Source of the DNA: Oscarella lobularis
Taxonomy: Eukaryota; Porifera; Homoscleromorpha; Homosclerophorida; Oscarellidae
DNA length: 64,000 bases
Reading direction: 5' to 3'
Assembly: GCF_947507565.1 (NCBI RefSeq)
Contig: NC_089175.1
Location: 2,097,733-2,161,732, forward strand
In this document: piece by piece, positions 48,720 to 61,200 of the stretch
Layout of the letters: each line of letters starts with the position of its first letter
Position numbering within the stretch: position 1 is the stretch's first letter
Made by a program: the position numbers and the translations under genes
The notes under the pieces: model-generated
Database searches by the model: none
Told to the model about the DNA's origin: nothing
What the model saw: only the letters and a program-made list of their open reading frames with translations

Positions 48720-49952
48720 GGCGACCAGAGCCCCCCCAGAGCAGCAGTACGGACTTTCACTGCGCATGTGCACGCGCTTAAACTAAAATGACTTAAAAAT
48801 TGACACAGTACTGGTAACCGCAGAAAAATAAGATCACCGCAGAAAAGATAAGGGTTCACGTAGGCGCAATCAGAGCGCAAGGGAAGGGTCATTTATTTAG
48901 GCCTTGCGAGTTTTTAATTCATTGATACGAAATTTCTAAATACGCTTGCAAACGTAGCACAGAAACTTAAAATTTCGCCTCTCTCACCGTACGAACAATA
49001 AATGCGTTTATTAGGAAAGATAATACGGATATGTCTTATGATTCGCCGTTAGAAAAAGCGGCGATCGATATAAACAGCTGCATTTTTTTGGCGCGTTTTT
49101 CATTTTCAGCTGACATTACACTTTACACAAATCCCGTGAACCTCTGCCTATAAAAGGCACTCTTTTAGATGCAGCTGTATTCTCTAGCGCGTTATTTTGG
49201 AGTCGCGATGTTGTGGTAACCGCCAAACAGGGCTTTTCGCTTCGTGATCGCGATCTCTGCTAGTATACAATAAAACCCTCCTTCCAATGTATTTTTCAGT
49301 CTTTTCTACATTGGAAATCGTTTTCATGACTACAGAAACGCTACGATTCACAGTGAACTGCGACTGTTTTCGCGAGTGACATCATAGCCACGCCCATTTC
49401 TAAAGAGCCAAATGCGATCGCTCCTAACAAAAATATCTCTTCGAAAGTTTCTACTAATTCTAGTGCGTATTCCCTTGCGCCGTTTTTAACTATTATCTGC
49501 TCTAGATTTGGCACAATACTGCTGAACAGTTTCTAATGCCAAATCTAAAAAAATTTACGTTTCGCTAAGTATGGGCTTAACATTAGGCATAATCTGTGCA
49601 TGAAACGGCATCGAACGCGGTGAGCGCGACGAAAACAGGGCCCTGACAACACCTTAGCGACTCGGACATGCGCAGTGAAAGTCCGTACTGCTCCCCAGAG
49701 CCGTATATAGAGATGGCGACGACTGCGCCTGCCTGCTCACGATACATCACGTGCTGCCTGCTCACGATGCATCACGTGAGAGAATCCATAATCTACGCAG
49801 AAAAAAATTACAATTTCAATCAGAGATACGATAATAAAAGTTAATACGCCGTTTATGTGTTTATTATACTTCTCTCCATTCTGGATCTTCCTATTCCGTG
49901 CGGAGCGACACTCTCCGCCCGTTTCTGCGTTCACTAAATCTTCGGCTGCTGT
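48720..49952. other. Intergenic region with an inverted promoter copy
   Basis: About 1.2 kb between the start of the CARD-ankyrin gene and the 3' end of a helicase fragment. No credible coding frame was found. At 49664-49715 is an inverted near-copy of the sequence around the CARD-ankyrin start. At about 49733-49785 the phrase TGCCTGCTCACGAT.CATCACGTG is repeated in tandem. Confidence 0.5.
49664..49715 (+). repeat. Inverted copy of the CARD-ankyrin start region
   Basis: The sequence around CATGCGCAGTGAAAGTCCGT and the following ATGGCGAC matches, in opposite orientation, the start region of the CARD-ankyrin gene at about 48719-48775. It is short and no CARD-coding sequence follows it, so it is a relic of an inverted duplication or a shared promoter element. 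Confidence 0.6.
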
Positions 49953-50557
49953 TTATACGTGATCGCTATCAAGATGAAGATCTTGAAGGCGATGCAGCAG
50001 ATCGTCGTCCCGTAGCGACCTGGGCATGTAATGACAGCCGGCGGTATATCCCCCATTCGAACGACAGTATTCCAGCAATCTATAAATTCAGGATAGAACA
50101 CTTGCCCTATCACATTACTACTTACTCGTTCCAGTATCCATCCATGATTAGCACATAAGGATTTCCGATGATGATCAGCAACGCTTTAGCTCTCATAATG
50201 GCCACATTGAATCTCTTGTCAAAATGAAGACTAAAAACCTTTTCATTATCACACCGTCGGATTCTTCAAAAATACCAAGCTGTACTTCTTGTAAAAATCC
50301 TCACTACTTCTGACCGTTGAAATGATAATAATTCGGCGTTCGCTACCTTGGAATTTCTCAACTGATCCCACTTTCACCGACTCTATATGCTTCCATGCAA
50401 CAAGGTCCGAATTTTCTGCGCCTACAAAGGAGCAATAAAGCAGCCTATCCAATATCCTCTTTTCATACCTGTTTTCTATACGGCGATATGACTCCAATTT
50501 CTCCCGACATGATGTGAATACCTCGCGTGTCTCTCAGCATCTCCACGTACTTCTGAC
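49953..50557 (-). pseudogene. MOV10-like RNA helicase, 3' fragment
   Basis: Exons encode the last motifs of an SF1 helicase of the MOV10/UPF1 group: [13 protein letters not shown] (motif IV region), [21 protein letters not shown] (motif V), RFNVAIMRAKALLIIIGNP (motif VI), then the C-terminal RLLEYCRSNGGYTAGCHY and a stop at 49953. The first part of the gene, including the ATP-binding motifs, is missing: at about 50557 the sequence changes directly into NAA50-derived DNA. The surviving frames are open and spliceable, so truncation was recent. Confidence 0.78.
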
Positions 50558-50991
50558 AGCCTATTTTAACGATATCGTCGTTGGGGCCGTTTGCTGTCGA
50601 GTTGATACATCGGAAAACGAACGTCGACTTTATATAATGACGCTCGGCTGTCTTCGACCTTACAGGAATTGGTAGAATCAATATGACACGATATCCTAAT
50701 ATTTATTTTATTTTGAAGCTTTTAGCTCACGTTGTTAATTAAAATGGCGAAAGACGACTAAAATATAAACAGCATCTATTTGTAAAACATATGATAGTAA
50801 TTAATATTTTTAATTCTGTTCTACTGTACCAGGCACGTTCAGGTGAATAATGAAGAGGCGCTCTCCTTTTATCAGAAACACGGGTTTAGAATCAATGAGA
50901 GAAAAGAACGTTACTACAAACGTATTGAACCAGCTGACGCGTTTGTCTTGGAAAAGGAAGTCAAAGACTTACTAGCAATCACAGACAACTA
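50558..50991 (+). pseudogene. NAA50 remnant 2 (exons 4-6)
   Basis: Copies of NAA50 exons 4, 5 and 6 with their introns are present. Exon 4 has lost about 10 bases around the YRRHGIG motif, exon 5 has a premature TAA, and exons 1-3 are absent. Exon 6 is nearly intact. It lies next to the Death-domain end of the four-CARD gene. Confidence 0.9.
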
Positions 50992-51217
50992 GTGTTATTA
51001 CTTGTGAGAACGCTCAGGCTTGAAATAATAATAAAAGATAAAAGCGTAATAATTGATAAGAAAAATGACAACACTTCTCAATGTGACAACTTTGGATAAG
51101 TAAATAATTTTTAAAATGTCTGTCTGTCACAAGCACCATATAGGGCAAAAGCGTGGAGTATAAAAATAAAAAGTAGAAAATAGAAACAAATACCTGAACA
51201 CTTACTTTGTTGGATAT

Positions 51218-54200
51218 CTATTCCGGTACATTTCCAAAAACTTTACCTACTGTGTCGTTCTTCTGCTCTTTACGAAGAGCTTGGCACAAACGATCAACGG
51301 TGGCTGATTCACTTTTGCTTTCCATCCAATACAATAGCATTTGGTACGGTTTCTCCCTTGCATCATCATATTTCTCATTACTTTCAATCCTTTCGATTTC
51401 CTTCTCATCTACACAAAGCCTTCGTGCAACGCGTTTCCAATCCTTCACGATACGATCAGCTACGTCTTGAAACTCCTCTGTTGTAGGCTTTCGTTTAGTG
51501 TTCACCAATTCTGATTCTAAATTATTTTCACAGAAATATCAGGTCAGAACTTTTTTCAGTTACCATTACCGTTACTCTGATCAGTGGTATAAGACGAAGA
51601 AGAATCACAGGCTTGAACCTTGAAACCTAAAAGAAAGCCCTGAAAACTCTTCATACATGCATCGAATTTTGTTTACCAAAAATACTGCTCTGTTCCGCGC
51701 TTTCCGCTTCGCTACTAGCATCTCTTAAAGAAACAGACTCGTCAACTCCATCTGTTACAAGTACGGAATGACAAAAAGGACTACATCTACAGTAATGGTC
51801 ATACTTGATGATTTAGTTGTTTGAGAAGAATCATTGGAAAAAACATCAGAATCGCTGCTTCTACATTTTCATTAAAGTAAGATATAATTAATAGCAAAAA
51901 GGACAATGCAGCTCTAAACAGTGACTAACCCGTAATCGAACAGCGCTTCATCCTGAAGTAGAACTGAAACGTCGTCCGAGCTAACCATGTCTTCTCGAGA
52001 AAACAAAAGAGGTTTGTAGTAACGATAGACAAATACCACTGGTTGAGAACAACTGGTCTCTTCTGAGTCTGGGCACTTAATAGTGCAGTCCTTGTCCAAA
52101 TAACTAGGAAAACGGCCATCATTTTCTACAACGGAGCGAAGTTCTCGTTCACTGAATTCTTTTTCAGAACACAATGAAAATTTTGATTCTGACGTAAATT
52201 TGTCATCCTTGCTTAGAAGAAATTGAAGTCGTTCCCTATTTTTGGAAGAAAATGCTTCGCAGCAAAGACGCTTCCTGTCAACAAGGCTGAATTTTCTCGT
52301 TTTTAGTTCTTCTTGAATCTTTTTTAAATTCTCCGAGCAGGTACATGAAATTGTAATTCTGATATCCCATCTTCGTTCGCTTTTATAAACGCCTTTCGGA
52401 CGAACAAAAAAGCCAATCGCAATGTGAAAAGGGCCAGCTGCAACGACAGTACAAAAACGGCAAAACGTTTTGGTTGATAATTCTAAGCAATCGTCTCGCA
52501 AGTGAACGTCCATGGTGCCTTTGTAAGAAACATGACGACTCTGAAAGCACTCAGTTCCAAGACTCCCGATGAAATCGTATGTTTCACTCGGATCTGTGCC
52601 TTTGCCATAGAATAAACCATATTCAGTTTCAATACAGTCATCGCCAGGCCTATGGTGATGTCTCAGCTTGTATCTAAGTATCACTGACTTTGCAAAAGCC
52701 GTTTCATGGGGCAAGAGCTCAATAAGACCGACGTGGGCCGTTCTACCCTCAATGTCAATGGCTTCGTCTGAAACATAAAGAGAAAGTGTAACGTCTAGCA
52801 ATGCTGTAGTTTTTATTGCACCCGGAGGAATTGTTAGTGAAATGCCGTACGATGGCATCGCTAAGCTGCCTCCTTCTTGTTTTATTCGTTTTGATGCAGT
52901 GGCCTTCTTGATGCAAATCATGCGCTGTCCATTGACGTCAAGGACCATATTTTTGGTAGGTGGATTTAGTAAAACAGACTCCGTTGTGTACTTGACGTCT
53001 TCGTCAAGTGCATCGGTGTAACAGATACTATTCTAAATAATAAAGGGATTTTACTTTGTAAAAGGTGTGTCTACTTCTTGCTCTACCTCTCCATTGCTCT
53101 CTATTGATGACACTGGCGATGATCTTGACTTTTGCGTACTTTTTGAAGGACTAAAGTTTTTGGACATTTCACTTTGAACCAAAGAAACCTAGGCAGTATA
53201 ATTTACACAATTAGGCACTATGTAAAAAATTGTTAACCTTCGCGACAGCAGCCTCAGAAGCAGGTGGAGACGTTTTCTAAATATCAGATTACTGCGTCAC
53301 TCAAGAGCTGCTAATTGAGTCTTACATGGTGCAAGGATTCGTTTAGAATAAAGGTACAGTCCGTTTTCTCTCCGTCTGTTAGACGAACTTCAAGCCTAGG
53401 CTCTTTTGCGTCTGTCACCATTTTTTTCAACTTGAATGTGCGTTTACAAAATTTTGAAGAATTCTTCATTGCTTCACTTAGTTCTTGCTTCTCAATAGAC
53501 ATTAAAGCAGAAGATTCGAGTTTCCAGTCAGAGAAAGTCCTGTTTACCGCAAGAGTGAATCTGCCTTTCTTTGGAAAGTAGATAGTTGCATTTCTATTTA
53601 GTAGTTCGGACATTCCCTTGTTGCACCTTTCAACTAAGTCGGTATACTTGGTAGACGTGAAATAAAGATCAATCGTCGCCGTTTTGATAACTCGCAAAGA
53701 TTCTCCCTTTGTCCACCTACCAAAAGCTAGTGCGTGGTAGCAGTGTCCAGCGCCACAAAAAAACGCAAAAATTGACTTGCAGAAGTGCTTTGTATAAATA
53801 TCAACAAAAGGTAAACAACGTTTTACCGTATCTCCATCGCACAGTGTGGATTGAGGTGCTTTCAGAGAAAAAGGCACAAAAAAGCCTGTTTCTTGCGTTT
53901 CATATAAAAGGGTGGCGCTTTCAGAGGTATTACATGTAGTGTTGAAAGTAATTGCAACGTCTTTGGCAAAGCGTGTGCCACATGGATGTAGCACAAGAAT
54001 ATCTGTTATAAGGCAATCATCTTCAACTCCTTCTGATGCTTCTGGCTGATACTCGTAGACGGTGAATCCTAGTCGAACAGCGCTGCCCTCAACCGCACCA
54101 GGAGGAATAGTTAATGAAAATCCGTAGCATTCAATTTTGCTTCCCAATTCGTCCACGTCCTCTTCGACAGTTTGGGTTCTTGTAAATTTTAATGTCATCT

Positions 54201-55825
54201 CTCTCCATCGAAGAGAAAAGCTAGCAGAAAATTCCTCACCTTGAAGTGAAGCAGCCTACACAGTAGAATTTTATTAATTAAGCATTTATAGGAGTCATGT
54301 AAAGACATTGTTAGACCTTTGCAGCAGTAGCAGGCGCAGTAGCATCTACGTTTTCTTCTGCCCGTGAAACGTAATGAGCTACTTCAAAAACAGCAGAATT
54401 CAAAATGGTCCATACATCCGTATTATGATGTTTCAGTATGCTGAGAAACAGGTCAAAAGACGAAGGTCCTTTTTTCGGTAGAATATCAAGGAGCAGCTTT
54501 TGGCGTTCAGCATGCGACAGCATGTCTCTTCTAAAACTAGAAAGTGAGCTCCGCTCTTCGGAACTAATTAGTCCATTTTCATATAAACGGTCATACAGTG
54601 TGAGAGAGTCGCGCCAATTAGCTACCACTTCTGAAAAGAACGACTCATTGATTAGCAGCCAACGCTTATCATTATGCTCTTCCTCGCGCTTCCTAAGCAT
54701 TTTGACGACAACAGATTCTTGCCCTTCCGCATCCGAAAGCACCTTCAGAAACCTCTCGTAGGATCTTAGCCCCTTTTGCGGAAGAATGTTGATAAGCAGC
54801 ACTTTGGACTGTTCAGAAGGAGAAAGACTGCGTAGCAATTTGTACTCTTTGTTACTTATAAGATGCGAAGCAAAGAGGTGATCAAGACAAGGAAGCCAAA
54901 CTTCCGCTATATCTGACAAAAGTGGCTGAACGTACTCCCATCGGGGATTCTTGCCCATTTTCTTCTCTCGTAATGAATCCCGGTCACTTGTTTCAACTTC
55001 CTCAGGATGTGGATAAAAATTAAACATCCGTGCAACCCTTGGTTGCTCATTCAGCATTGCAAAAAGCTTGTCGTACACTTTTCGTCCCAGTTTTTCTGGC
55101 AGAAGTTCAACAAGCAGAGTGCGGCATTGCTCCAATCGAGACAGAGTGCGGAGATACACATATTCTCTTGGAGTGACGAGACGCTGCCAGAAAATCTTCT
55201 CAAGATTAGGAACCCAGGTGTCAACCAATTTCGGCAAGATCGGTCGAACAACGGAATCCCATCGAGGATCCCACTCCCATCGAGGATCCCACTCCCATTC
55301 AGGATCCCACTCCCATTCCCGTCGAGAATGTAAACACCTGTAAGGATAAAAATCCCGTCGAGGAATACAATCATCTTGATCCAAAACCGGTCGAGATTCT
55401 AAACCATATCTTGAAAAATCTTGCCGAAGACGACAAATGACATCGGCCGCCTCCTCTGAGTCCTCATACGACGAATAAGGAGCATCTTGGCTGAGTTCAG
55501 ATGCTTTAGACTCACTATCGTTATGAACTTGAAGAGGCCATTTGCTGGCTTCCCTTACCGCCTCGGCGATCAACTTCGATGCTTTGTTCCTCTCTAGCAC
55601 CGCGAGAAAAGCATTGAACGTCCCTTTACCCTTCCCCGGCAAAATTTCAAGCAACGTTTTGCACTGGTTAGGCGAGGAAAGTTCGCGCAGCGATCTGTAT
55701 TCTGTTTCACTGACAAGATCCGACGATAAGAGCTCGTCTAGGTCTGGACGCCAATAAGCGACCAAATCCGACAAGACAGGTTGAACAAGCGACCATTCAC
55801 GATCACGATCTGACGTAGAACTCAT
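51218..55825 (-). CDS. Four-CARD, double-ZU5, Death-domain protein
   Basis: One long exon (about 54317-55825) encodes four tandem CARDs, each with a conserved LxxILPxKGxxxFxxFLxxL ending (ILPGKGKGTFNAFLAVL; ELLPEKLGRKVYDKLF; ILPQKGLRSYERFLKVL; ILPKKGPSSFDLFLSIL). In phase 0 this joins a divergent ZU5 exon (53317-54254; ECYGFSLTIPPGAVEGSAV), a small exon (KTSPPASEAAVAK), a serine-rich exon (VSLVQSEMSKNFSPS) and a second ZU5 exon (51935 to about 53030; GGSLAMPSYGISLTIPPGAI). A hydrophobic segment, linker exons and a Death domain follow (51218-51508; IVKDWKRVARRLCVDEKEIE). Two ZU5 domains then Death matches the PIDD1 order. CARD 1-2 are separated by EWEWDPR repeats. A cytosolic death or inflammatory scaffold is inferred. 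Confidence 0.8.
55255..55325 (-). repeat. Tandem 15-21-bp coding repeats (EWEWDPR) between CARD 1 and CARD 2
   Basis: Three consecutive imperfect units with the core GGATCCCACTCCCAT on the plus strand encode repeated tryptophan-rich WEWDP units just before the second CARD. All units keep the reading frame. Such a run can expand or contract between alleles. Confidence 0.8.
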
Positions 55826-55832
55826 TCTCTAC

Positions 55833-56063
55833 TCAGTTCAGTATACGGGTCTTACGATTGATGACGTCATTATTGTAAATGGGAGAATAATCCGCGACTT
55901 GCTTTTCAGAAGCCGCTATATAACCGGGGGTTGCCAGAGACTCGTTGCCTCCCCAAAGAAAGACATAAAGTGCAGAAAAATTACCCTGGGCTTCAATGCA
56001 AATTCTAAAATTGAAAATCGTGCAGAAAAGAGACAGCCAGCAAAAAAAAAGCAGATGCAGCAA
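55833..56063 (-). pseudogene. 7TM-family N-terminal fragment A
   Basis: This encodes a hydrophobic leader (LLFFCWLSLFCTIFNFRICI) followed by the GGNESLA stretch that opens the 7TM receptors of this array. The rest of the receptor is missing, and the four-CARD gene begins 8 bp away. It is a truncated tandem copy or a displaced first exon. Confidence 0.55.
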
Positions 56064-56090
56064 CCCTACGACAAAGTTAGTGTAAACAAT

Positions 56091-57679
56091 TTATTTTGGA
56101 GAATCAAAGGTTGGATTCTCCTGATTCGGATCCACCTGTTGATATGTCAGGTTATTGTAGGCAACGTCATCGACCTGATCAGTCGATGAAAACAGCGGAT
56201 TTCCTTCAGACACACTAACGTGAGACGAGGAAGACTCGCAGGCTTGAATGCTGACAGCTACAAGAAAAGCACTGTAACACAGTCATACACACGTATCTTA
56301 TTCTTATGAACCAAGAACTTTATTCTCGCCCAGACTTTCCGCTTCACCGCTGGCATCTTGCGAAGAAACAGGTTCGTCAACTCTATTGAGGGTTACAAGT
56401 ACGGAATGCCAAAAGAGGTTACAGAAAATATCCTGAATTAAAGAAAGGCTTATTTATGCCTTACCTTTTATGATGTAGGCCTAAGTCCGCCTCTGGCCTT
56501 CTGCTACTTTCGGTTAATGAGACTGATCTTGATTCCCGAATAGCCGTCGTTGAAGGGCTGGCGGCGTTTTCAATAACTCCATTTTCAAATGAAGAATGAG
56601 TTTCGTTGGCAGCAGTTTGCAACAGAGGAGTTCTTTCAGTAGCGTCTCTGGAAAATGCATTTTGTCTCCTCCCAAATCTTGCTGCATATACAATATCGTA
56701 TACCTTTCCCTTTCGCTGTTCACTTCAACCGGCTCTGCCAAACTGCGTTCATGACTGGGGGACGGATGCTGGTCATGTCCGGGGCGTCCTCTTCCTGTAA
56801 CTATAAATGTGAACATGATGATCAAGACGACACAATGAGTACAATCACTTCGTAAATTTCGCATTTTCCGAAAGCAATTGCGCCAAAACACAACCGAATC
56901 CTTAAAAGTTTGCCTGACAGTCCAACTCCAAAGCATATAGAGAAGGGGGGTCAGAGCGCTTAATGACGCAAAATCTAATGCAAGAATGAACAACGACTCG
57001 TGCTCGGCAAGAGTCTTATTATCGTCAAAAATGATTAGCATTGCCTAAAATAAATGAATTTGTCAATAATTTAACTGCACTTTCGTTGTAGACTTACTGC
57101 TAACGGAAGCCACGTAATATAAAAAAGTACAAAAAAGCTTAGGAGCATTCTTGTAGCCATCATCTCCCTCAGAAACTATTGAAAAATGTTGATTTGTCCG
57201 TTGTTACCTCTTTCAAGCTGCACATCATCTTGTGTTGCAAGTAATTGACTGTTTTGTGTCCTCTTTGCTTGAAGAAGACATCCCAATAAGAGGACGTCAG
57301 TCACAAATAGGAAACAAGCAAAACAGAGCAAAAATAATCTCCTCCTATAATAGAAAATAAAACACGCGTTAGATAACCAACACTGTAATATTTAATGATG
57401 AATACGTGTATCTGCTACTAAGTCGTACCATCCAGTAATGATGAAGAAGCATCCAAATTGTGAATCAGAATTGCCAATTGAAAATGACAAAAACATGAAC
57501 ATGACCGAGAAAAATGAAAATATAACAACTCTTGCTCGCCTTGCGTCAGAACCGCTCACGTGTCTGAGAGCATAAATACGCCAGAATCTAAGGTTACCTT
57601 TCTTTAATTTTCTGCTTTGATCATCCACTTGCGATTCTATGTTGCTGATTTTTGTTTGATTGCCGGCGACAATGTCCAC
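56091..57679 (-). pseudogene. Rhodopsin-like 7TM copy 2, missing TM1-TM3
   Basis: TM4 (FFSVMFMFLSFSIGNSDSQ), TM5 (RRLFLLCFACFLFVTDVLLLG), TM6 (MLLSFFVLFYITWLPLAVSL, a TWLP variant of the rhodopsin CWxP motif) and TM7 (LSALTPLLYMLWSWTVRQTF, matching NPxxY...F) are encoded in successive exons. The expected upstream TM1-TM3 exon is replaced by unrelated DNA next to an NAA50 remnant, so the gene is probably 5'-truncated. Tail exons near 56310-56430 and 56091-56257 share the linker (SSQDASGEAES, QACESSSS) with the Death cassette. They end in a tyrosine-rich tail, VAYNNLTYQQV, then NPTFDSPK and a stop. Confidence 0.6.
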
Positions 57680-57822
57680 AAAGACGAAAATAGATGATTC
57701 TTATTCTTATTTTTATTTCTCCCTCATCATTTCGACGTTTAATTTCGAATCCGTTCTCTCCGACGTCTCTTTTCCACTCTGAAATCAAATAATTAATATT
57801 CAATCACCACTACTATTTACGG

Positions 57823-58042
57823 AAATATAAACAGCATCTACAGTATTTGTAAAACATATGATAGTGGTTTAGTAATTAATTCTGTTCTACCGGGTTTAGA
57901 ATCAAGGAGGAGGAAAAAACGCTACGACAAACGCATTGAACCACGGATTGTAGAGACTGTCTCTACAATCCGTGATTGAACCAGCTGACGCGTTTGTCTT
58001 GGAAAAGGAAGTCAAAGACTTATTAGCAATCGTAGAGAACTA
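57823..58042 (+). pseudogene. NAA50 remnant 3 (end of exon 5 and exon 6) with micro-insertion
   Basis: It contains the end of exon 5 and part of exon 6, with the first third of exon 6 deleted. Exon 6 is interrupted by a 33-bp palindrome at 57942-57974. It sits next to the Death-domain end of the SEFIR-ROC-COR gene, as the other NAA50 copies sit next to their Death cassettes. Confidence 0.9.
57942..57974. mobile_element. 33-bp perfect palindromic micro-insertion with 7-bp target duplication
   Basis: Two perfect 15-bp arms (CACGGATTGTAGAGA and its complement) surround a 3-bp centre. The flanks are ATTGAAC at 57935-57941 and 57975-57981. Intact NAA50 and remnant 2 have a single ATTGAAC and no insert, so this is a clean insertion. 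Termini match the insert at 12314-12341. Confidence 0.8.
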
Positions 58043-58252
58043 GTTTTATTACTTGTAAGAGCAGTCAGGCTTGAAATTATAAAAGGGTCTATAAGAAAAT
58101 GTCAAACACTTCACAGTGACAACTTGGGACAAAGTAAATAATTTTAAAATCTATGTTTATCTAAGCAGCGTCATCCTATAGGGCAAAAGCATGAAGTATA
58201 AAAAATAAAAAGTAGAAAATACCTGAATACTTAACAGAAATTTTTCGGATAT

Positions 58253-61200
58253 CTAATCCGAACTTCCAAAAACGTCACTAACTGTTTTGTTCTTCCGCTC
58301 TTTACGAAGAGCTTGGCACAAACGATCAACGGTGGCTGACTCGCTTTTGCTTTCCATCCAATACAATAGCATTTGGTATGGTTTCTCCCTTGCCTCTCTC
58401 TCATTAACGTCAATCCTTTTGATTTCGTTTTCGTCTATATCAAGTTTCCTCGCAACGTGTTTCCAATCCTTCACGATACGATCAGCTACGCCTTGAAGCT
58501 CCTCTGTTGTTGGCTTTCGATTAACGTTCACCAATTCTGATTCTAAATATTTTTGCAGCAATATTATTAGATCAGAACTATCTTTTCAGCTACTATTACC
58601 ATTACGCTTATCAGTAGTATAAGGCGGCCGTTTTTGAAGCGATTCATGTATACCTTCGTTTCTTCGAGTCCTTTTCGCACCGTGAAAAACCTCTGCCATA
58701 TATTCATCACTTCTCTTTTCATCTACAAAACTGAAAAACAGAATTAGAACCAAACGAGACAATGATGAGACTTGCTTGTCAGTCGTCACTAACTTAAAAA
58801 CATTAGTAGTAAGGCTAATATTCTTGAAACTGTGATCTTCTGCAACGGCACCTGGTCCAGAAGCTGCTACTGATCCGAAATTGAATTCTTGATGACTTGA
58901 GGATTCCTGCAAAAATTACTAAATATTAGTTGACCTAAACACAAAATTGTCTCTAACGGAATTGGCCGCCGTCGTGCGTTCCCTCTCATGGTCACAACTT
59001 CTAAAAACACAATCAAACGATTTTTAGAAAAAACGAATGTACCTATTCAGCCGCACCTCTCCGCCGTATCGGCACCGGCACCAAACCACACTTTCATACG
59101 ACGCAGCTCTTCGTCAACGACGTGCTTGGTCTCGTCAACTAAATGCCACGAGTCTTCGTCGGCGCTGAATCCTTCAATCTCGGCAAGAGTGTTCTGCAAT
59201 TTGTCTCCTTCCTTTCTTTCTCTAACTTGGCAATAAAACTCAGTTTGCAATCCTGGCATCCCGCGTTTCTTTGCGTCGTCTACGCTAGCAATTATCCACT
59301 GCCGCAATTCACTGCAACGTTGCCGTAAAGAGACCAGTTGCGCCTCAGTTGGACGTCCTCGCTCAGTTTCTGAAAAAACGGTCAAGCAGATGCAGTTCTG
59401 GATGCCCAAGTAAAGAAACTCTGCGTTGACGCCCCCCACAGGTCGCAGCGGAAACACGAGCCTATTCCGCGACATATTGGTTGGAGCCTTTTTGAAATAC
59501 TCTCCACTGGAAATAATTCGCGCGGCCAAGCGAAAGAAGAGCGGCTCGGGAAAACAGAGGACGTCCCTGGCGGAAATAACGAGAGGAAGCGGAAATGCGT
59601 CCTGACCGGAGGAGAAACTTTTGTCGTACTGTGTTTCACCGTCGAAATTATTCTGCAAAAAGCAGGGAGCGAAGTGTCCGTCTTCCTTCTCAACCAGAAC
59701 ATCGAAGTGGCGAAGAATGCCTTTGGCCGACTCGTAGTCACGTTCTTCTACTTCGGCTTGCTTCAGAAGATAATTAACCAGGTAGGAAGAAAGATGACCA
59801 CTTTGTTTCGCCTTCTGCCAGTCTGTTCTCGCCTTGGCCTGCTTAGGTTTAGAGTGAGCTGAACCGAAAAATGAGGCGAGAACGTGGACCAGCCATTGGG
59901 TATCGTGAAAGACAAACTTTTCAAGAAAGGAAACTTCCGGAAAGTAGAACGCAGCGCCCACGTTTGTCAAGTGGACAAGCGCTTCTTTTAGTTCGCTTTC
60001 CTCGCCATCAGAAGGAATGCAACAGATTTTTGCGACTTCTCTTATTTCTTCGATTTCTGACACAGAACGCTTGGTTATGCTCTTGAGCTCTCCCAGAACG
60101 TCTTCAAATTTCAACCATCGCGCTGGTTGTTCCTTTTCTTTCTTCCAGAAGCTGTTGCTCATTTTGTTGACTTCACCCCTAATTTCCCTTGCAGTGGGGT
60201 CTTCGTCAGCTGTACCCGATGTCTCATTTTCGACGAGGAAGAAATTGTTGTCAGACTGCGACGGATAAATAAAGTGTCCCTGAACATTCTCGCCGGAAAA
60301 TATGGCATCGACCGAATCGTTGTTCTTTTGAATAACGTCAACGGCTGTTCCTCTTGTTGCCTCTGCTTTTCTGCGATGAGTGGCCACTAGAAAGATAGGA
60401 GGAAAATTGACGTCTTCCGCCTCGCCAAGAAACGAGCTTGTCAGCTGCGGAGAATGCGCTACGTGCACGGACGAAGACCAATGTTTCAGAAAGTCCTTGT
60501 TGGTCTTCATGCGACAGAGCGTTTGATCAAGTGAAATGATATGCCCATCTTCTGCGTTTTGACGGTAAACGGATTTTGCTTTGTCGGAGAGAAGCTCTGC
60601 CCCGTTGAAAACCAGCACGTACATGGAAAGAGCACCAGAGGGCATTAGGGCTGCATGGGCTGTTAGAAACGGTTCTTGCCCGCCAAAGTCAGAGATGGTC
60701 ATTAGTGACACTCTTGACTGGTTTCCAATTCGTGTTGGATCGTCTACTATTTCTTGTATTTGATTCCGATGCTCTTGAGCCAACTTACTTGGGTTGTCTG
60801 CAAGTGGCTTGTCCACTTTGTCATCTAAACCAATAAGCTTCTAAATTAAATTTAGTAAAAATCACAAGCTAAAATATTCTAACCTTCAGATGAATCAGAG
60901 CTATTTGGAAACAATTCTGAAGTATTTTTATGCTCCTCAGTTTGCTTTTCTAATCTACAGATAATAAAGACTGGCAAAATTCTCAGGTGAAATTTAGGTC
61001 TTACTTTCTCTCAGCACTTCCATACATCTGATTCAGCATTTCTTTGTGCTCTTTATGACTCAGTAACCGCCATTGGAAAGCATCTCCCTCAGCAACACTG
61101 CTGTGAGACTTTACCATAGTGACACTAGCCTTGCTAAAGTCAATGCCACAGGTGCTGGCCTGCTCTTCAAACTTCTCACCAAGAAGAAGTCGGACAAGAC

